From PLA3 sp964592235 (lineage in GTDB: Bacteria; Planctomycetota; Phycisphaerae; UBA1845; UTPLA1), in contig CAZQCF010000003.1 of assembly GCA_964592235.1 (NCBI GenBank), positions 120,242-184,241 on the forward strand: a DNA stretch of 64,000 bases, written 5' to 3'. Below, one piece after another: positions 1 to 9,067 of the stretch (position 1 is its first letter; each line of letters starts with the position of its first letter). The position numbers and the translations under genes are program-made. The notes below the pieces were generated by a model. That model was not told the DNA's origin. It saw only the letters and a program-made list of their open reading frames with translations, and did not search any database.

Positions 1-155
1 TTGTCATTCCCCGGAAAATGCTCGTGCAAGCCGCCGGGATGGGCGAGCAGATTCTCGCGCGGCATCTGCTGCACCCATCGCGCGATGGCCGCGTCATCAA
101 CGGTCACATGTTTCGCGTGCCGAATGACGGGTTGAATGGAATCGAGGACAATCAT
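1..155 (-). CDS. Partial gene, N-terminus of a possible queuosine salvage (DUF2419-like) protein
   Basis: On the minus strand an ATG at 153-155 opens a frame that runs without a stop through the left edge (51 codons visible). The start of the product reads MIVLDSIQPVIRHAKHVTVD, followed by DDAAIARW and, near the edge, GGLHEHFPGND. This pattern (a run ending in KHV-ID-like residues, then an AIARW helix and an H-x-HF segment) resembles the N-terminus of DUF2419/queuosine 5'-phosphate N-glycosylase proteins, which salvage queuine from queuosine nucleotides. That assignment is pattern recall, not an alignment. The gene is divergent from the esterase at 236, with about 80 bp between the starts. 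No strong ribosome binding site is visible. Confidence 0.5.
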   Translation of the reverse strand, partial: MIVLDSIQPVIRHAKHVTVDDAAIARWVQQMPRENLLAHPGGLHEHFPGND

Positions 156-235
156 TCAGGTGAATGCTATCGGCCCCGTCGCGGCCCGACAACGCCGTGG
201 TGTATTCAACATCGCACTGCCATAATACGCTGACC

Positions 236-1546
236 ATGCCGACGCCCTTGCTTTGTATCATCACGGGGATCGCGACCGCGCTTGGCGTCGCGGATCAACC
301 CGCTCACGTGGAAGTCGAGTTCGTGGTCACCGCACCCGGCGACACGCCAACCGACGCCGCGCTGTTTGTCGCGGGCAATCGACCGGAACTGGGCAATTGG
401 CGAGCTGACGGTCTCCCGCTGATTCGTGGGGACGACGGGCGCTTTCGCGCGAGGTTGAATCTTCCGGACGGTGCGGAAGTTGAGTACAAGATCACGCTTG
501 GCGACTGGACGCGCGTCGAGCGCGACGCATACGGGCGGGACATTCCGAATCGGCGTCTCGCCGCCGCCTCGCGCCTTGTCGTTCGCGCGGAGGTGGCATC
601 CTGGGGCGGCGCGCGAACGCAACCGGCCGCCGGCGCGCCGGCTCCCACTACGCAGCCCGGCGCTTCAACGCCATCGGCGCGACGCTCCTCTCGCACCGGC
701 GACATCCGACTGCATGAGCATTTTCGCAGCCGCACGCTCAACAACGAGCGTACGCTCGCGATCTATCTGCCGCCGGAATACAGGCGCAGCATGACCGAGC
801 GCTACCCCGTGCTGTACATGCACGACGGGCAAAATCTCTTCGACGCCGCCACGTCATTCCTCGGCGTTGAATGGCAGGCCGATGAGCACGCCGAGCGCCT
901 CATCCGCGCGGGTCGAATCGAACCGATCATCATCGTCGGAATCTACAACACGCCGGATCGCATGCACGAATACACGCCGCAGGCCGATGTCCAGCGCGAC
1001 GCAGGCGGTCGGGGTCGTCAATACGCACGCTTCCTTGTTGAAGAAGTCAAGCCGTTCATCGACAAGACGTACCGCACGATTCCCGATCGTGCGCACACGA
1101 CCGTCGCCGGCTCTTCGCTGGGAGGGCTGATTTCTTTGTATTTGGCACGCGAGCATCGCGAAGTCTTCTCGCAATGCGGCGTCGTCTCGCCCGCCCTGAT
1201 GTGGGCCGACGCCGCGATGCTGGCAGAGATCGAGGCAGCGCCTGATTCGCTGCGAGGCGTGCGATTCTGGCTCGACATGGGCACCGACGAAGGCCGCCAG
1301 ATCGGCACCTTCAGCCGTGCCATTGAATTGACACGCAGGCTGGAGCGGGCTTTTCTCACCGCCGGATTCATCACCGGCCGCGATTACTACTATGCGGAGA
1401 TTTACCAGGGACAGCACAACGAAGCCGCCTGGGCCGACCGATTCGATCGCATGCTTTTGTTTTTCTACGGCCGCCCGGGCGCGAGTTCGATTCCACCAGC
1501 CACCAGCCAGCGCGCTAGCGACGCCGCGCCGCCATCTGATCGTTGA
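236..1546 (+). CDS. Exported esterase with N-terminal starch-binding-like (CBM20) domain
   Basis: A 436-residue protein. I start it at 236 because that ATG is followed at once by a hydrophobic signal-like segment (MPTPLLCIITGIATALGVA); the frame is open upstream to 164. Residues of roughly 25-110 form a CBM20-like beta-sandwich with the typical GNRPELGNW segment. A Pro/Ala/Thr-rich linker follows, then an alpha/beta-hydrolase of the esterase D/putative esterase family. The nucleophile elbow is GSSLGG, and a late GQHNEAAW segment probably carries the catalytic His. It should hydrolyse an ester outside the cytoplasm, for example a feruloyl, acetyl or siderophore-type ester; the substrate cannot be read. 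The cupin gene follows 24 bp downstream on the same strand. Confidence 0.85.
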   Translation: MPTPLLCIITGIATALGVADQPAHVEVEFVVTAPGDTPTDAALFVAGNRPELGNWRADGLPLIRGDDGRFRARLNLPDGAEVEYKITLGDWTRVERDAYGRDIPNRRLAAASRLVVRAEVASWGGARTQPAAGAPAPTTQPGASTPSARRSSRTGDIRLHEHFRSRTLNNERTLAIYLPPEYRRSMTERYPVLYMHDGQNLFDAATSFLGVEWQADEHAERLIRAGRIEPIIIVGIYNTPDRMHEYTPQADVQRDAGGRGRQYARFLVEEVKPFIDKTYRTIPDRAHTTVAGSSLGGLISLYLAREHREVFSQCGVVSPALMWADAAMLAEIEAAPDSLRGVRFWLDMGTDEGRQIGTFSRAIELTRRLERAFLTAGFITGRDYYYAEIYQGQHNEAAWADRFDRMLLFFYGRPGASSIPPATSQRASDAAPPSDR

Positions 1547-1570
1547 TGGACCGATTGATAAGGATTACTC

Positions 1571-1933
1571 ATGCCAACACTGATCAACTCTCCAACTGTA
1601 ATTCCCGCCGCCGGGAACAAGCCCAAGATCATTGAGGAGTTCATCGGCCGCGTCACATCGCAGACGAGCAGTATCAGCATCGCGCGGATGCGAAGCCCGA
1701 CCGGCTGGAGCGAGCCGTTTCAGACGCCGGACTTTGATGAGTTCACGATTATCCTAAAAGGTGCGCTGCGCGTTGAGTTCGAAGGCGGTGCGATGGATGT
1801 CCGCGCGGGGCAGGCTGTCATCGCGCACAAAGGCGAGCGCGTGCGCTACAGCACGCCCGATCCCCAGGGCGCAGAGTACATCGCCGTCTGCCTGCCTGCA
1901 TTCTCACCCGATACGGTCCACCGCGACGAATAA
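1571..1933 (+). CDS. Small single-domain cupin protein
   Basis: A 120-residue protein that is essentially one cupin beta-barrel. The segments FDEFTIILKGALRVEFEGG and VRAGQAVIAHKGERVRYSTP correspond to the two cupin motifs. The usual His pair of motif 1 is not obvious (FDEF in place of HxH), so metal binding is uncertain. AAGGA lies a few bases upstream of the ATG. There is no signal peptide, so a cytoplasmic role is expected. It follows the esterase by 24 bp and converges on the DinB gene. Small cupins bind or isomerise small molecules or act as ligand sensors; nothing here fixes the ligand. Confidence 0.8.
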   Translation: MPTLINSPTVIPAAGNKPKIIEEFIGRVTSQTSSISIARMRSPTGWSEPFQTPDFDEFTIILKGALRVEFEGGAMDVRAGQAVIAHKGERVRYSTPDPQGAEYIAVCLPAFSPDTVHRDE

Positions 1934-1941
1934 CGGCGACC

Positions 1942-2478
1942 CTACGCGCCGCGAACGGCCGCAATGTATCGCGTGATCTGATCGATGTGCGACAGATCGT
2001 GACCGGCTTCCATCTTCAGCATCAGTCCCAGCGATTCTTCGCCCCGTTCGTTGTGCCGCCCCACGCGCGCCAGTTCCGCCGGCCCCATCGCATGCCACAC
2101 ACGCAGATTCGTTTCGCGGAGCAGCGCGTACTGCTCCGCCAATTCGCGCGGCTCACGCTCGTTGTATCGCTGCCTCGCCACCCACAAGTCCTGATCCATT
2201 CCAAGGATCGTCGGCTTGTCCTCGCATAGAATCAGACGAATCCGATAGCCGTAGACCCATTCGGTGTCCACGAGATGCCCGATGATCTCCAACGGCGTCC
2301 ACTTTCCCGCGAACGGCCTCGCGCGAAGCGTCGCGGCGGCGTTTTCGGCGACCACCCGCCGAATGAATACCGGCGTCTTGGACATCACCTCGATCGGATC
2401 GCGATCCCCCAGCAGTCCCAGCAGCTTGTTCTGATAGGCCGGGGAGTCCCCCGCCTCGACGGTCGCGGAATGAGCCAT
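1942..2478 (-). CDS. DinB/DfsB-family putative metalloenzyme
   Basis: A 178-residue protein. The frame is open further upstream, but the ATG at 2478 is preceded by a good GGAGG about 8 bases away, so I start there. It has the four-helix-bundle DinB pattern with the expected metal-binding His positions: GHLVDTEW in the first third and GHDLSHIDQI near the C-terminus. DinB-fold proteins include thiol-dependent transferases using bacillithiol or mycothiol and many members of unknown function. It ends 8 bp from the stop of the convergent cupin gene. No membrane segment or signal is seen. Confidence 0.85.
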   Translation of the reverse strand: MAHSATVEAGDSPAYQNKLLGLLGDRDPIEVMSKTPVFIRRVVAENAAATLRARPFAGKWTPLEIIGHLVDTEWVYGYRIRLILCEDKPTILGMDQDLWVARQRYNEREPRELAEQYALLRETNLRVWHAMGPAELARVGRHNERGEESLGLMLKMEAGHDLSHIDQITRYIAAVRGA

Positions 2479-2660
2479 GTGCAAACCTCCGGTAAAATCG
2501 GCCCGCCGTGCTCGCTGCGCGCAGGCGGCAGACTGATAGATGCAAAACCCCGTACGCGAATCGCGCCGGCCCCGGCCGCGCATTGAATCGACCATGAGCG
2601 GCGGCGTAGAATAACACGAGTTCATCCGCGTGTACGCCTTGATGTCTCCGGGGGGAGGCC

Positions 2661-3140
2661 GTGGAGAAGCGTCGCGTCATCACAATTTGCTTTACCGCCC
2701 TGCTTGCAGCGGGCTGCGGCGGATCTTTTGCACCCATTCCCGCGCCGTTGCCCGTCGTCGTCACGCTGCCCGTCAACCCGCTGGTCGCGTCGCTCGTCAA
2801 CATGGATGGCCAATGGGTTCTCGCCGACGAGACCGGGAAGCGGTCCTGTCTGGTGATTCAGGAAGGTCGCGTGTCCATTTTCGACCGCACGTGCAGCCCG
2901 GACGGCCGTGGGTTCGTGCCACGCATCCTCATGGCCCCAAAGATCGCCAGCGCCGGAGACACAATCACGCTGACGCTGATCTACAACCCCGAGAGCTTCA
3001 GCGAGGTTCGAATGCGGACGACTTTCGTCGGAGAAGTCCAGATCGACGGACAGTTCCAGGGGTTCCGCACGGACGAGCGATTGGACGAGCCAAGCCCCGA
3101 CATCGAAAATCTTGTGTTCGCCACGCTTTCCCGCCAGTGA
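2661..3140 (+). CDS. Small predicted lipoprotein of unknown function
   Basis: A 159-residue protein starting at GTG, with a strong GGGGGAGG directly upstream. The N-terminus is a lipoprotein signal: basic residues, a hydrophobic core and the lipobox LLAAGC, predicting lipidation at Cys 19. After a Pro-rich linker the rest looks like a compact beta-rich domain (GQWVLADETGKRSCLVIQEG, later DTITLTLIYNPESF). I do not recognise a family. It stands alone between the divergent DinB gene and the secreted protease. Confidence 0.75.
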   Translation: MEKRRVITICFTALLAAGCGGSFAPIPAPLPVVVTLPVNPLVASLVNMDGQWVLADETGKRSCLVIQEGRVSIFDRTCSPDGRGFVPRILMAPKIASAGDTITLTLIYNPESFSEVRMRTTFVGEVQIDGQFQGFRTDERLDEPSPDIENLVFATLSRQ

Positions 3141-3412
3141 CCCGCAGGGTTCGCAGGGAGATCGGCCGTTTGACCCCTGCTCGATTCCCGGACGCCATTG
3201 CTGTGCAAAATAACACACCCCGACAGGTTGTTCCTGCAAATCGGGCCTGCTGCCACGACTCAAATGGGAGTTCATTCGTTATAATCGAATCAAGGTGTAA
3301 TAACGGTGGAGTGGTTCACGTTGAGCCAGCCGTAGCCGACAACCAATGAATGGCGCTGATTCTGCGCGCCGGGATCGGCATGCATCCAAACGAGGGAGAG
3401 GGAGTATCCCGA

Positions 3413-5626
3413 ATGTTTCTGAACCGCATTTCCTGCGTCAGCGTGATTGGACTGATTATTGGTTTTTCATCTGCGACTCGGGGCGACGTCATTCTTCCGG
3501 ATTTGCCGCCAGAATCAAACGCCCTGCATCTTCGCACGGGCAAAGTTGTTCTGGATCCGGCGCAGTCGCTGCACCGACTGGACGCAGCCGCTCCCGGTGC
3601 GACGATCGCGGAGAAGGGTCACTTTGTCCTTCAAATCGACGGCCCGCTGACCCCGGTGCGTGAAGCAGCGCTGCAACAGGCCGGCGTCACGCTCGGTCAA
3701 TATCTACCGATGTATGCTTACATCGTCGAGCTGCCGGCCGGCTTCAACGCCCCGGCGCAATTGACCGGGATGGACTTCGTCCGCTGGCTCGGAGCGTATG
3801 ACAACGCCTGGAAGCTGGATCCGGAGATCGGCGCTCGCTCGTATCAGACGCAGGATCGTCAGCAGATGGCGGCGGAAGGAATGCGGCTCCTGACTATCAA
3901 ACTTCTTGACGGCGCGGATACAGGCGCGGCGATTGATCAAGTCGACAACCTTCCCGGTGCAACGATCACCAATCTCGATCCGCGGGAAGATGGCGACCTG
4001 ATCGAGGTTCGCCTCCCCGATGCATCCATCTCCATGCTGGCCGACGTAAAGCAGATTCAGTTCGTCGAAGAGGCTCCCGAGCTTACACTTCGAAACAGCT
4101 CCAATGCATGGATCCTACAGTCCTTCTCGTCCGGCAATACATCAGTCTGGAACAAGGGCGTCACCGGTGTCGGCCAATTGGGCGGTCACATTGATGACCC
4201 GGTGAATGTAAGCCATTGCTCATTCCGCGATGCGAGCGGCAATCCGGTGGGTCCGTTGCACCGCAAGATCCAATTCTACGGGGGCACTCAATCCTACGGC
4301 CAGCACGGCCTGCACACGGCCGCTACGTTTGTCGGGGACGAGTTCCCGATCAACGGAACTACCACGCTCCGCGGCATGGCCTACGGCGCTCGATTGGTTC
4401 ACTACCGCTACTCGTCGATGACCGGCATCGGCCTCCTGGCAACATTTAACACAATGTTCACCAACGGGGCCCGGGTTTACACCAACAGTTGGGGCGACGA
4501 TGGCACGACTGCTTACACCCAGTGGTGCGTGGATATTGACACGTTTTCCTTCAACAACGAAGACGCGCTGGTCTGTTTCGCCGAAACCAACACGTCGACG
4601 CTGAAGACTCCCGAGAACGCCAAGAACTGCCTCGCCGTCTCCGCCACTACGGATTCTCCCGCCACCAGCTTCTGCTCCGGGGGCGCGGGGCCTACTAACG
4701 ATCAGCGACGAAAGCCGGAGTTGATGGCGCCCGGTTGCAGCACGACCTCGGCTTCGGGGAGCGGAACGGTTTGCACATCCGCCAATCTGACTGGAACGTC
4801 TATGGCCAGCCCTGCCGTCGCCGGCGCAGGCCTGCTGGTTCGCCAGTACTATACAGATGGCTTTTATCCGACTGGCGCAGCAGTACCCGCCAATAGCATT
4901 ACCCCCTCCGGAGCGCTGATTCGCGCAACGCTGATCAATTCGGGGACCGATGTGACGGGAATTGCCGGATTCCCCAGTGCCACCGAAGGGTGGGGCCGAG
5001 TCCTGCTTGAAGACGCGCTCTACTTCGCCGGCGACACCCGCAGGCTCATCGTCCTGGATGACCTTCGACGCGTAAGTGGCTTGACCACTGGACAATCCAA
5101 AACTTACAGCATCAATGTCTCGGCGGGGATGCCTCTCAAGATTACACTTGTCTGGACCGAGCGACAAGCTGCGTTGAACGCGAATCCGGCTTACATCAAC
5201 GATCTCAACCTGGTTGTCACCGGGCCGGGCGGCACCTACTTGGGCAACAACTTTGCCAGCGGCCAATCCACTACCGGCGGCTCGGCCGATTTCCGAAACA
5301 ATGCCGAGCAGGTCTATCTCATCTCGCCCTCGGCAGGCACTTACAATGTCACCGTGAATGCGATTTCCGTCAATTCACCCGGATCCCCGCAGGGCTTCGC
5401 CTTGGTCGCGACCGGCAACGTCGTCCCCACGCCGCAGCAGCCGGATTGTGACCAGAGCGGCGGATTCGATCTCGCGCTGGACACCGCGTGCTTCGTCGAC
5501 GTCCTGCTCGGCATCAACACGAACCCCGCGTCGCAAGCCGTCGTGGACATGGACGGCAACACGTTCAACAACGGGCAGGACATCCAGCAGTGGATTGACT
5601 GCGTCGTGAACAACGTCTGCAACTGA
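3413..5626 (+). CDS. Secreted subtilisin-like (S8) serine protease with C-terminal dockerin-like module
   Basis: A 737-residue protein. I start at 3413 because a GAGGGAGAGGGAG tract lies about 10 bases upstream and a signal peptide follows (MFLNRISCVSVIGLIIGFSS). An N-terminal region of about 230 residues precedes the S8 domain. The catalytic triad is readable as Asp near residue 261 (GHIDDPV), His near 298 (YGQHGLHTA) and Ser near 463 (TGTSMASPAVAG). After the protease comes a beta-sandwich region of the kind that trails many S8 enzymes, then a dockerin-like end with two Ca-loop-like repeats (DCDQSGGFDL and VDMDGNTFNNGQDIQQW) and terminal cysteines. A TATAAT at 3280-3285 may be part of its promoter. 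A hairpin terminator lies just after the stop. Confidence 0.9.
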   Translation: MFLNRISCVSVIGLIIGFSSATRGDVILPDLPPESNALHLRTGKVVLDPAQSLHRLDAAAPGATIAEKGHFVLQIDGPLTPVREAALQQAGVTLGQYLPMYAYIVELPAGFNAPAQLTGMDFVRWLGAYDNAWKLDPEIGARSYQTQDRQQMAAEGMRLLTIKLLDGADTGAAIDQVDNLPGATITNLDPREDGDLIEVRLPDASISMLADVKQIQFVEEAPELTLRNSSNAWILQSFSSGNTSVWNKGVTGVGQLGGHIDDPVNVSHCSFRDASGNPVGPLHRKIQFYGGTQSYGQHGLHTAATFVGDEFPINGTTTLRGMAYGARLVHYRYSSMTGIGLLATFNTMFTNGARVYTNSWGDDGTTAYTQWCVDIDTFSFNNEDALVCFAETNTSTLKTPENAKNCLAVSATTDSPATSFCSGGAGPTNDQRRKPELMAPGCSTTSASGSGTVCTSANLTGTSMASPAVAGAGLLVRQYYTDGFYPTGAAVPANSITPSGALIRATLINSGTDVTGIAGFPSATEGWGRVLLEDALYFAGDTRRLIVLDDLRRVSGLTTGQSKTYSINVSAGMPLKITLVWTERQAALNANPAYINDLNLVVTGPGGTYLGNNFASGQSTTGGSADFRNNAEQVYLISPSAGTYNVTVNAISVNSPGSPQGFALVATGNVVPTPQQPDCDQSGGFDLALDTACFVDVLLGINTNPASQAVVDMDGNTFNNGQDIQQWIDCVVNNVCN

Positions 5627-5634
5627 TCCGCAGT

Positions 5635-6660
5635 TCACGCTGACAATGATTCGATTTGGATAGCCCTCGGCGCATGCGCCGGGGGCTTTTCATTTGGCGG
5701 CACTTCGATGCCTGCCAGTAACGCTCGCATCGTCGTGAACGAAAACGATTCCAGCAATCGATGCAGCCGATCCTCAATGCTCTCGCGGCCCAGCGATTGA
5801 GTCATGCGCCGCCACGGGCCGATGCGCACGCCGTGATCAGCGTGATACGTCAGACCGTCGACGTCCAATTCATAGGGATGCACATAGAGGATCGCAGGTT
5901 GCCCCATGCGATTAAGCCGTCTCACCGCGGCGCGCACCACGGCGCCAGGCAGAAGACGAAAATACCCACCCCCCGCGATCGGCAGGTTGACGCCCGCCAC
6001 ACGCACCGTCGCCGGCGGACATTCCATCAGAGGGCATTCTTCCCAGCGATGGATTCCCCGCGGCGCCGTCGCAATCCCGTAGCGCCGATGCAGAATGGGA
6101 AACACGCTCGAACTGTACTGAAACCCCAGCCGCGATAGGATCGGCCCCGCCCAACGCGTCTCGCGCACAATACTGAACGCCGGCGCGCGATATCCCATCG
6201 GCCGTTCACCGATCAAGCTTCCCAGCACCTCGGCGCTGCGCCGTACGTCGTACTCAAACTCCGCTGGAGTCTGCCGCGTCAGCAATTGATGGCCGTGGCC
6301 GTGCGATGCGATCTCGTGTCCCGCTTCGCGCACCTGTGCGATCAATTCCGGGAACGCTTCCGCCACGCGAGTCAGGACGAAGAACGTGGCGTGAACGCCA
6401 TGCCATTGCAGGATGTTCAGAAGTCTCAACGTGTTCTCGACGACCCGACCCGTGATCGGCTCATGCGGACCCAGCACCGCCACCGGCCAGTCTTCCAGAT
6501 CGACCGTCAAGACGTTCATCACCGGGGCGGCAGGTGTCACTTCCGCGCTGGAATCCAGCCCGCGAAGACCGCTCTCCTCGATGCGCGTGCGATCAAAACG
6601 TCTGCCCGTTGCGGCCCGTTCCGGCCTTACGAATTCTGCTACAAGTCCCTGCGCGCTCAT
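5635..6660 (-). CDS. XrtA/PEP-CTERM-type polysaccharide deacetylase
   Basis: A 341-residue NodB-fold deacetylase of the type tied to exosortase/PEP-CTERM loci. The first motif is NVLTVDLEDW (catalytic/metal Asp). The metal-binding His pair is in EIASHGHGHQLL. Later come GYRAPAFSI and the C-terminal YVHPYELD. It would N-deacetylate an exported amino-sugar polymer. The start is uncertain: the frame opens at 6660, but the conserved domain begins at the Met at 6519 and neither start has a good ribosome binding site. It is the last gene of a same-strand run with the membrane protein (6752-9028) and the PEP-CTERM protein (9062-9826), which supports a shared role in surface polysaccharide and protein sorting. 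Confidence 0.88.
   Translation of the reverse strand: MSAQGLVAEFVRPERAATGRRFDRTRIEESGLRGLDSSAEVTPAAPVMNVLTVDLEDWPVAVLGPHEPITGRVVENTLRLLNILQWHGVHATFFVLTRVAEAFPELIAQVREAGHEIASHGHGHQLLTRQTPAEFEYDVRRSAEVLGSLIGERPMGYRAPAFSIVRETRWAGPILSRLGFQYSSSVFPILHRRYGIATAPRGIHRWEECPLMECPPATVRVAGVNLPIAGGGYFRLLPGAVVRAAVRRLNRMGQPAILYVHPYELDVDGLTYHADHGVRIGPWRRMTQSLGRESIEDRLHRLLESFSFTTMRALLAGIEVPPNEKPPAHAPRAIQIESLSA
5662..5691 (+). terminator. Rho-independent terminator after the S8 protease
   Basis: A GC-rich stem (AGCCCTCGGCGC / GCGCCGGGGGCT, loop AT) is followed by TTTT. It lies 36 bp after the protease stop and overlaps the 3' end of the convergent deacetylase gene, so the hairpin also encodes that protein's C-terminus. 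Confidence 0.75.
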
Positions 6661-6751
6661 GGCAGATATATCGGCATCATAAGCACGATGGAGAAGATGC
6701 CGTCGGCACCTTGCGGATTGGGCCCACGGGCCGCTGGCACGCAGGCGGCCG

Positions 6752-9028
6752 TCACTCGAAAGGACCCCTGTACGGCGGACCCGTCAGGTACATATCCGTG
6801 CGAATCAGGCCTGACGCGATCCAGCGGTCGAACTCGTTCTCCGCTCGCAGCCAGGTCAGATGATCGAAATCCCGACGGTGCTGCCACGGCCCGAGAAGGT
6901 TTTCGTCCGAAACGCGCGTCACCCACCACTTCCCCACTTCACGCCACGCCGCCGATTCCATCGCCGGTCCGTCAAATGCCGACTGGCAGGCAGCCCCCAG
7001 TGCTGTAGCCGCGTATTCAACAACCGGTCGAAGCGCTTCGCCGGCTTCGCGCTGCAACGGATGCCGTTCATCCATGGCGATTCGCAACAGGGGGATCGCC
7101 GCAGGGGCGTAACCCGCTTCGAGATAGGCCGCTGCCTGCTGAATCTCGATCCCGTCCCGAAGCGTCGAATGCTCGCGAATCCACGGGGGAGTTGATCGAA
7201 TTGGCGGCAACGTAATTGCCGCGTTGTGAAACCAAACGCGCGCCGCGCCGCACACGCCGCTTGTGAAGTAAAAGCAATACGACGGGTCAGTCAGCGGGTG
7301 AGGAAAGGTGAACTTCAGCGCCCAAACTCCCTGGGAGTCGCGCTCCAGGATCGTCACGTCGAAGGCATCGGCTCGAATGGTTCGCCCCGGCTCAAACATT
7401 GCCCGGTCGCCGAAGCCCTCCACAAGAAATCGCCCAAGAAGCCGCGAAAAATACGCTTGCCCCTCAACGCGCACGACGAAGGAATGATCGTCCACTTGCT
7501 CAAGCGTGCTGCGGCGGTCCATGCCCGTTGGGTGCGGCGCAAAAGTCAACGCATGAACGCGAACGGGCGAATAGGTCGATCCGAGCCGCTTGTCCAGATC
7601 GGGCTTGAGGTAGACATTCACAAACGGCAGATTGATAAAGAAGACATCCGTAACCGTCTTCGCGGGCGGCGAGATCTGCACCCAGCCCGGTACGATCCGC
7701 TCGGCAGCGGCTGTCCCCATCCACTGCAAACGCGTCACCGGTGCCATGAAAGCCATGCCGAAGATCAGCGCCAACCCCACGATCGGTCGCAGCACCGACG
7801 CACGCGCTGCGCCGTTCACTCTGGACATCGCAATTGATAAGCCGACCGCGACGCCCACGCCACTCATGTAGCCCGAGTGCGGCGTCGCCACGACTGCTAT
7901 GACGGGCAGAATCGACAACACGATCCACAGCGGCCAGATCCACCAACCGGTCGCTCGCCTCGCCGCCCGGAAATACATCCACCCCATGGCAGCAACGATT
8001 AGCACCATCAGCGCGCAGTCGCCGGGTACTTCTGTCCACGGGTTCAATCGCCCGGTCGGTCCGGCAACCATCGGCGCCGGCCAGACTGACACGCACAGGT
8101 AATGCAACAATTTCGCCGCCAGCCAGCCGGCATAGCGAGCCCAATCATCGACCGGCCGGTAGCAATACACGTCCGGCAGCGGATCAATCCCCAGGGCCGT
8201 CCGCCATGCCATAAATGCGACACCTACAATCCCGCACGCAAGAAAGAACCACCGCCGCCCCCACAGCCGCCGCCAGCCGCCGTAAGCGAACTCAAATGAA
8301 GCAAGAATCGCCGGGAAAAGGATCGCATTCTCCCGTGTGAAGATTGCCAGCAGCCACAATGCCCACGTCGCGGCCAGCGCACCGCGCGCATACGCTGGGC
8401 ACGCTTGCGACGAAACGGCATCGGCCGGTATCGCATCCTTGCACACCGCCGACGGAATCCGTGACGCTCGCAGGTACGCCAGCACGACCCCCAGAAGCAG
8501 CGTGTTTTGAATCACGACATTCTGCGACGACGGCCACGCGACCGTCACCACGGAATGCGGATAGATGGCGAACACCAGCCCACCCAGCAAACTCCACGTC
8601 CGATCGCCGGTCAGTCGAAGACTCAGCCGCCAGACCAGCAGGCTGGAAAGCCAGTGCAACCCGAGGCTCAATGCATGCAAGGCCGTCTCATCGCCGCGGC
8701 CGACCACGAGATACGCGAACTTCATGCAGACGATGAAGAACGGTCGAAAGTAGTGCCACACGACGGGCCTGGTCTGCCACCAACACTCGATGTAGTCCGC
8801 CGGCGCGATGATGAGCGTGCGCAACAGCTCGGAAAACGACCACCCGTGTTCGCGCAGCCCTTTCTGGTGCCAATGATCATCGAGCACAACGCCGTCCCAC
8901 AGGGCCAAGCCGTGGAGCAGCATGACGATTAGGGTGATCGCGAAGAACGGCCACACCACCCGCACGAATCGCGAGCGAGTTGAACCTCTTGCATCGAAAA
9001 TCGCAGGCGTGGTATCCGCGCGGAGCAT
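6752..9028 (-). CDS. Large multi-pass membrane protein, GT-C glycosyltransferase-like
   Basis: A 758-residue protein. The N-terminal two thirds hold about nine or ten hydrophobic segments; the last 300 residues are soluble. After the first membrane segment there is an acidic pair in GVVLDDHWHQ, the position where GT-C lipid-phosphate-sugar glycosyltransferases have their catalytic Asp/Glu. I therefore read it as a GT-C-like sugar or polymer enzyme at the membrane, without a confident family. It lies between the PEP-CTERM gene and the deacetylase on the same strand. It has its own promoter at 9039-9067 placed so that its mRNA would be almost leaderless, and no ribosome binding site is visible. 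Confidence 0.7.
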   Translation of the reverse strand: MLRADTTPAIFDARGSTRSRFVRVVWPFFAITLIVMLLHGLALWDGVVLDDHWHQKGLREHGWSFSELLRTLIIAPADYIECWWQTRPVVWHYFRPFFIVCMKFAYLVVGRGDETALHALSLGLHWLSSLLVWRLSLRLTGDRTWSLLGGLVFAIYPHSVVTVAWPSSQNVVIQNTLLLGVVLAYLRASRIPSAVCKDAIPADAVSSQACPAYARGALAATWALWLLAIFTRENAILFPAILASFEFAYGGWRRLWGRRWFFLACGIVGVAFMAWRTALGIDPLPDVYCYRPVDDWARYAGWLAAKLLHYLCVSVWPAPMVAGPTGRLNPWTEVPGDCALMVLIVAAMGWMYFRAARRATGWWIWPLWIVLSILPVIAVVATPHSGYMSGVGVAVGLSIAMSRVNGAARASVLRPIVGLALIFGMAFMAPVTRLQWMGTAAAERIVPGWVQISPPAKTVTDVFFINLPFVNVYLKPDLDKRLGSTYSPVRVHALTFAPHPTGMDRRSTLEQVDDHSFVVRVEGQAYFSRLLGRFLVEGFGDRAMFEPGRTIRADAFDVTILERDSQGVWALKFTFPHPLTDPSYCFYFTSGVCGAARVWFHNAAITLPPIRSTPPWIREHSTLRDGIEIQQAAAYLEAGYAPAAIPLLRIAMDERHPLQREAGEALRPVVEYAATALGAACQSAFDGPAMESAAWREVGKWWVTRVSDENLLGPWQHRRDFDHLTWLRAENEFDRWIASGLIRTDMYLTGPPYRGPFE

Positions 9029-9038
9029 GAGACGGCGG

Positions 9039-9067
9039 ACTATAAGGAATGGGATCGCGGCCTACAA
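9039..9067 (-). promoter_or_regulatory. Predicted sigma70-type promoter for the GT-C-like membrane protein
   Basis: On the minus strand TTGTAG (9067-9062) and TATAGT (9044-9039) are separated by 17 bp. Transcription would begin near 9032, only about 4 nt before the ATG at 9028. The -35 box overlaps the stop codon of the PEP-CTERM gene. Confidence 0.5.

Noticed and set aside
18..233. A plus-strand 71-codon frame at the left edge
   Set aside because: It runs opposite the better-supported minus-strand partial gene and has no recognisable pattern or ribosome binding site.
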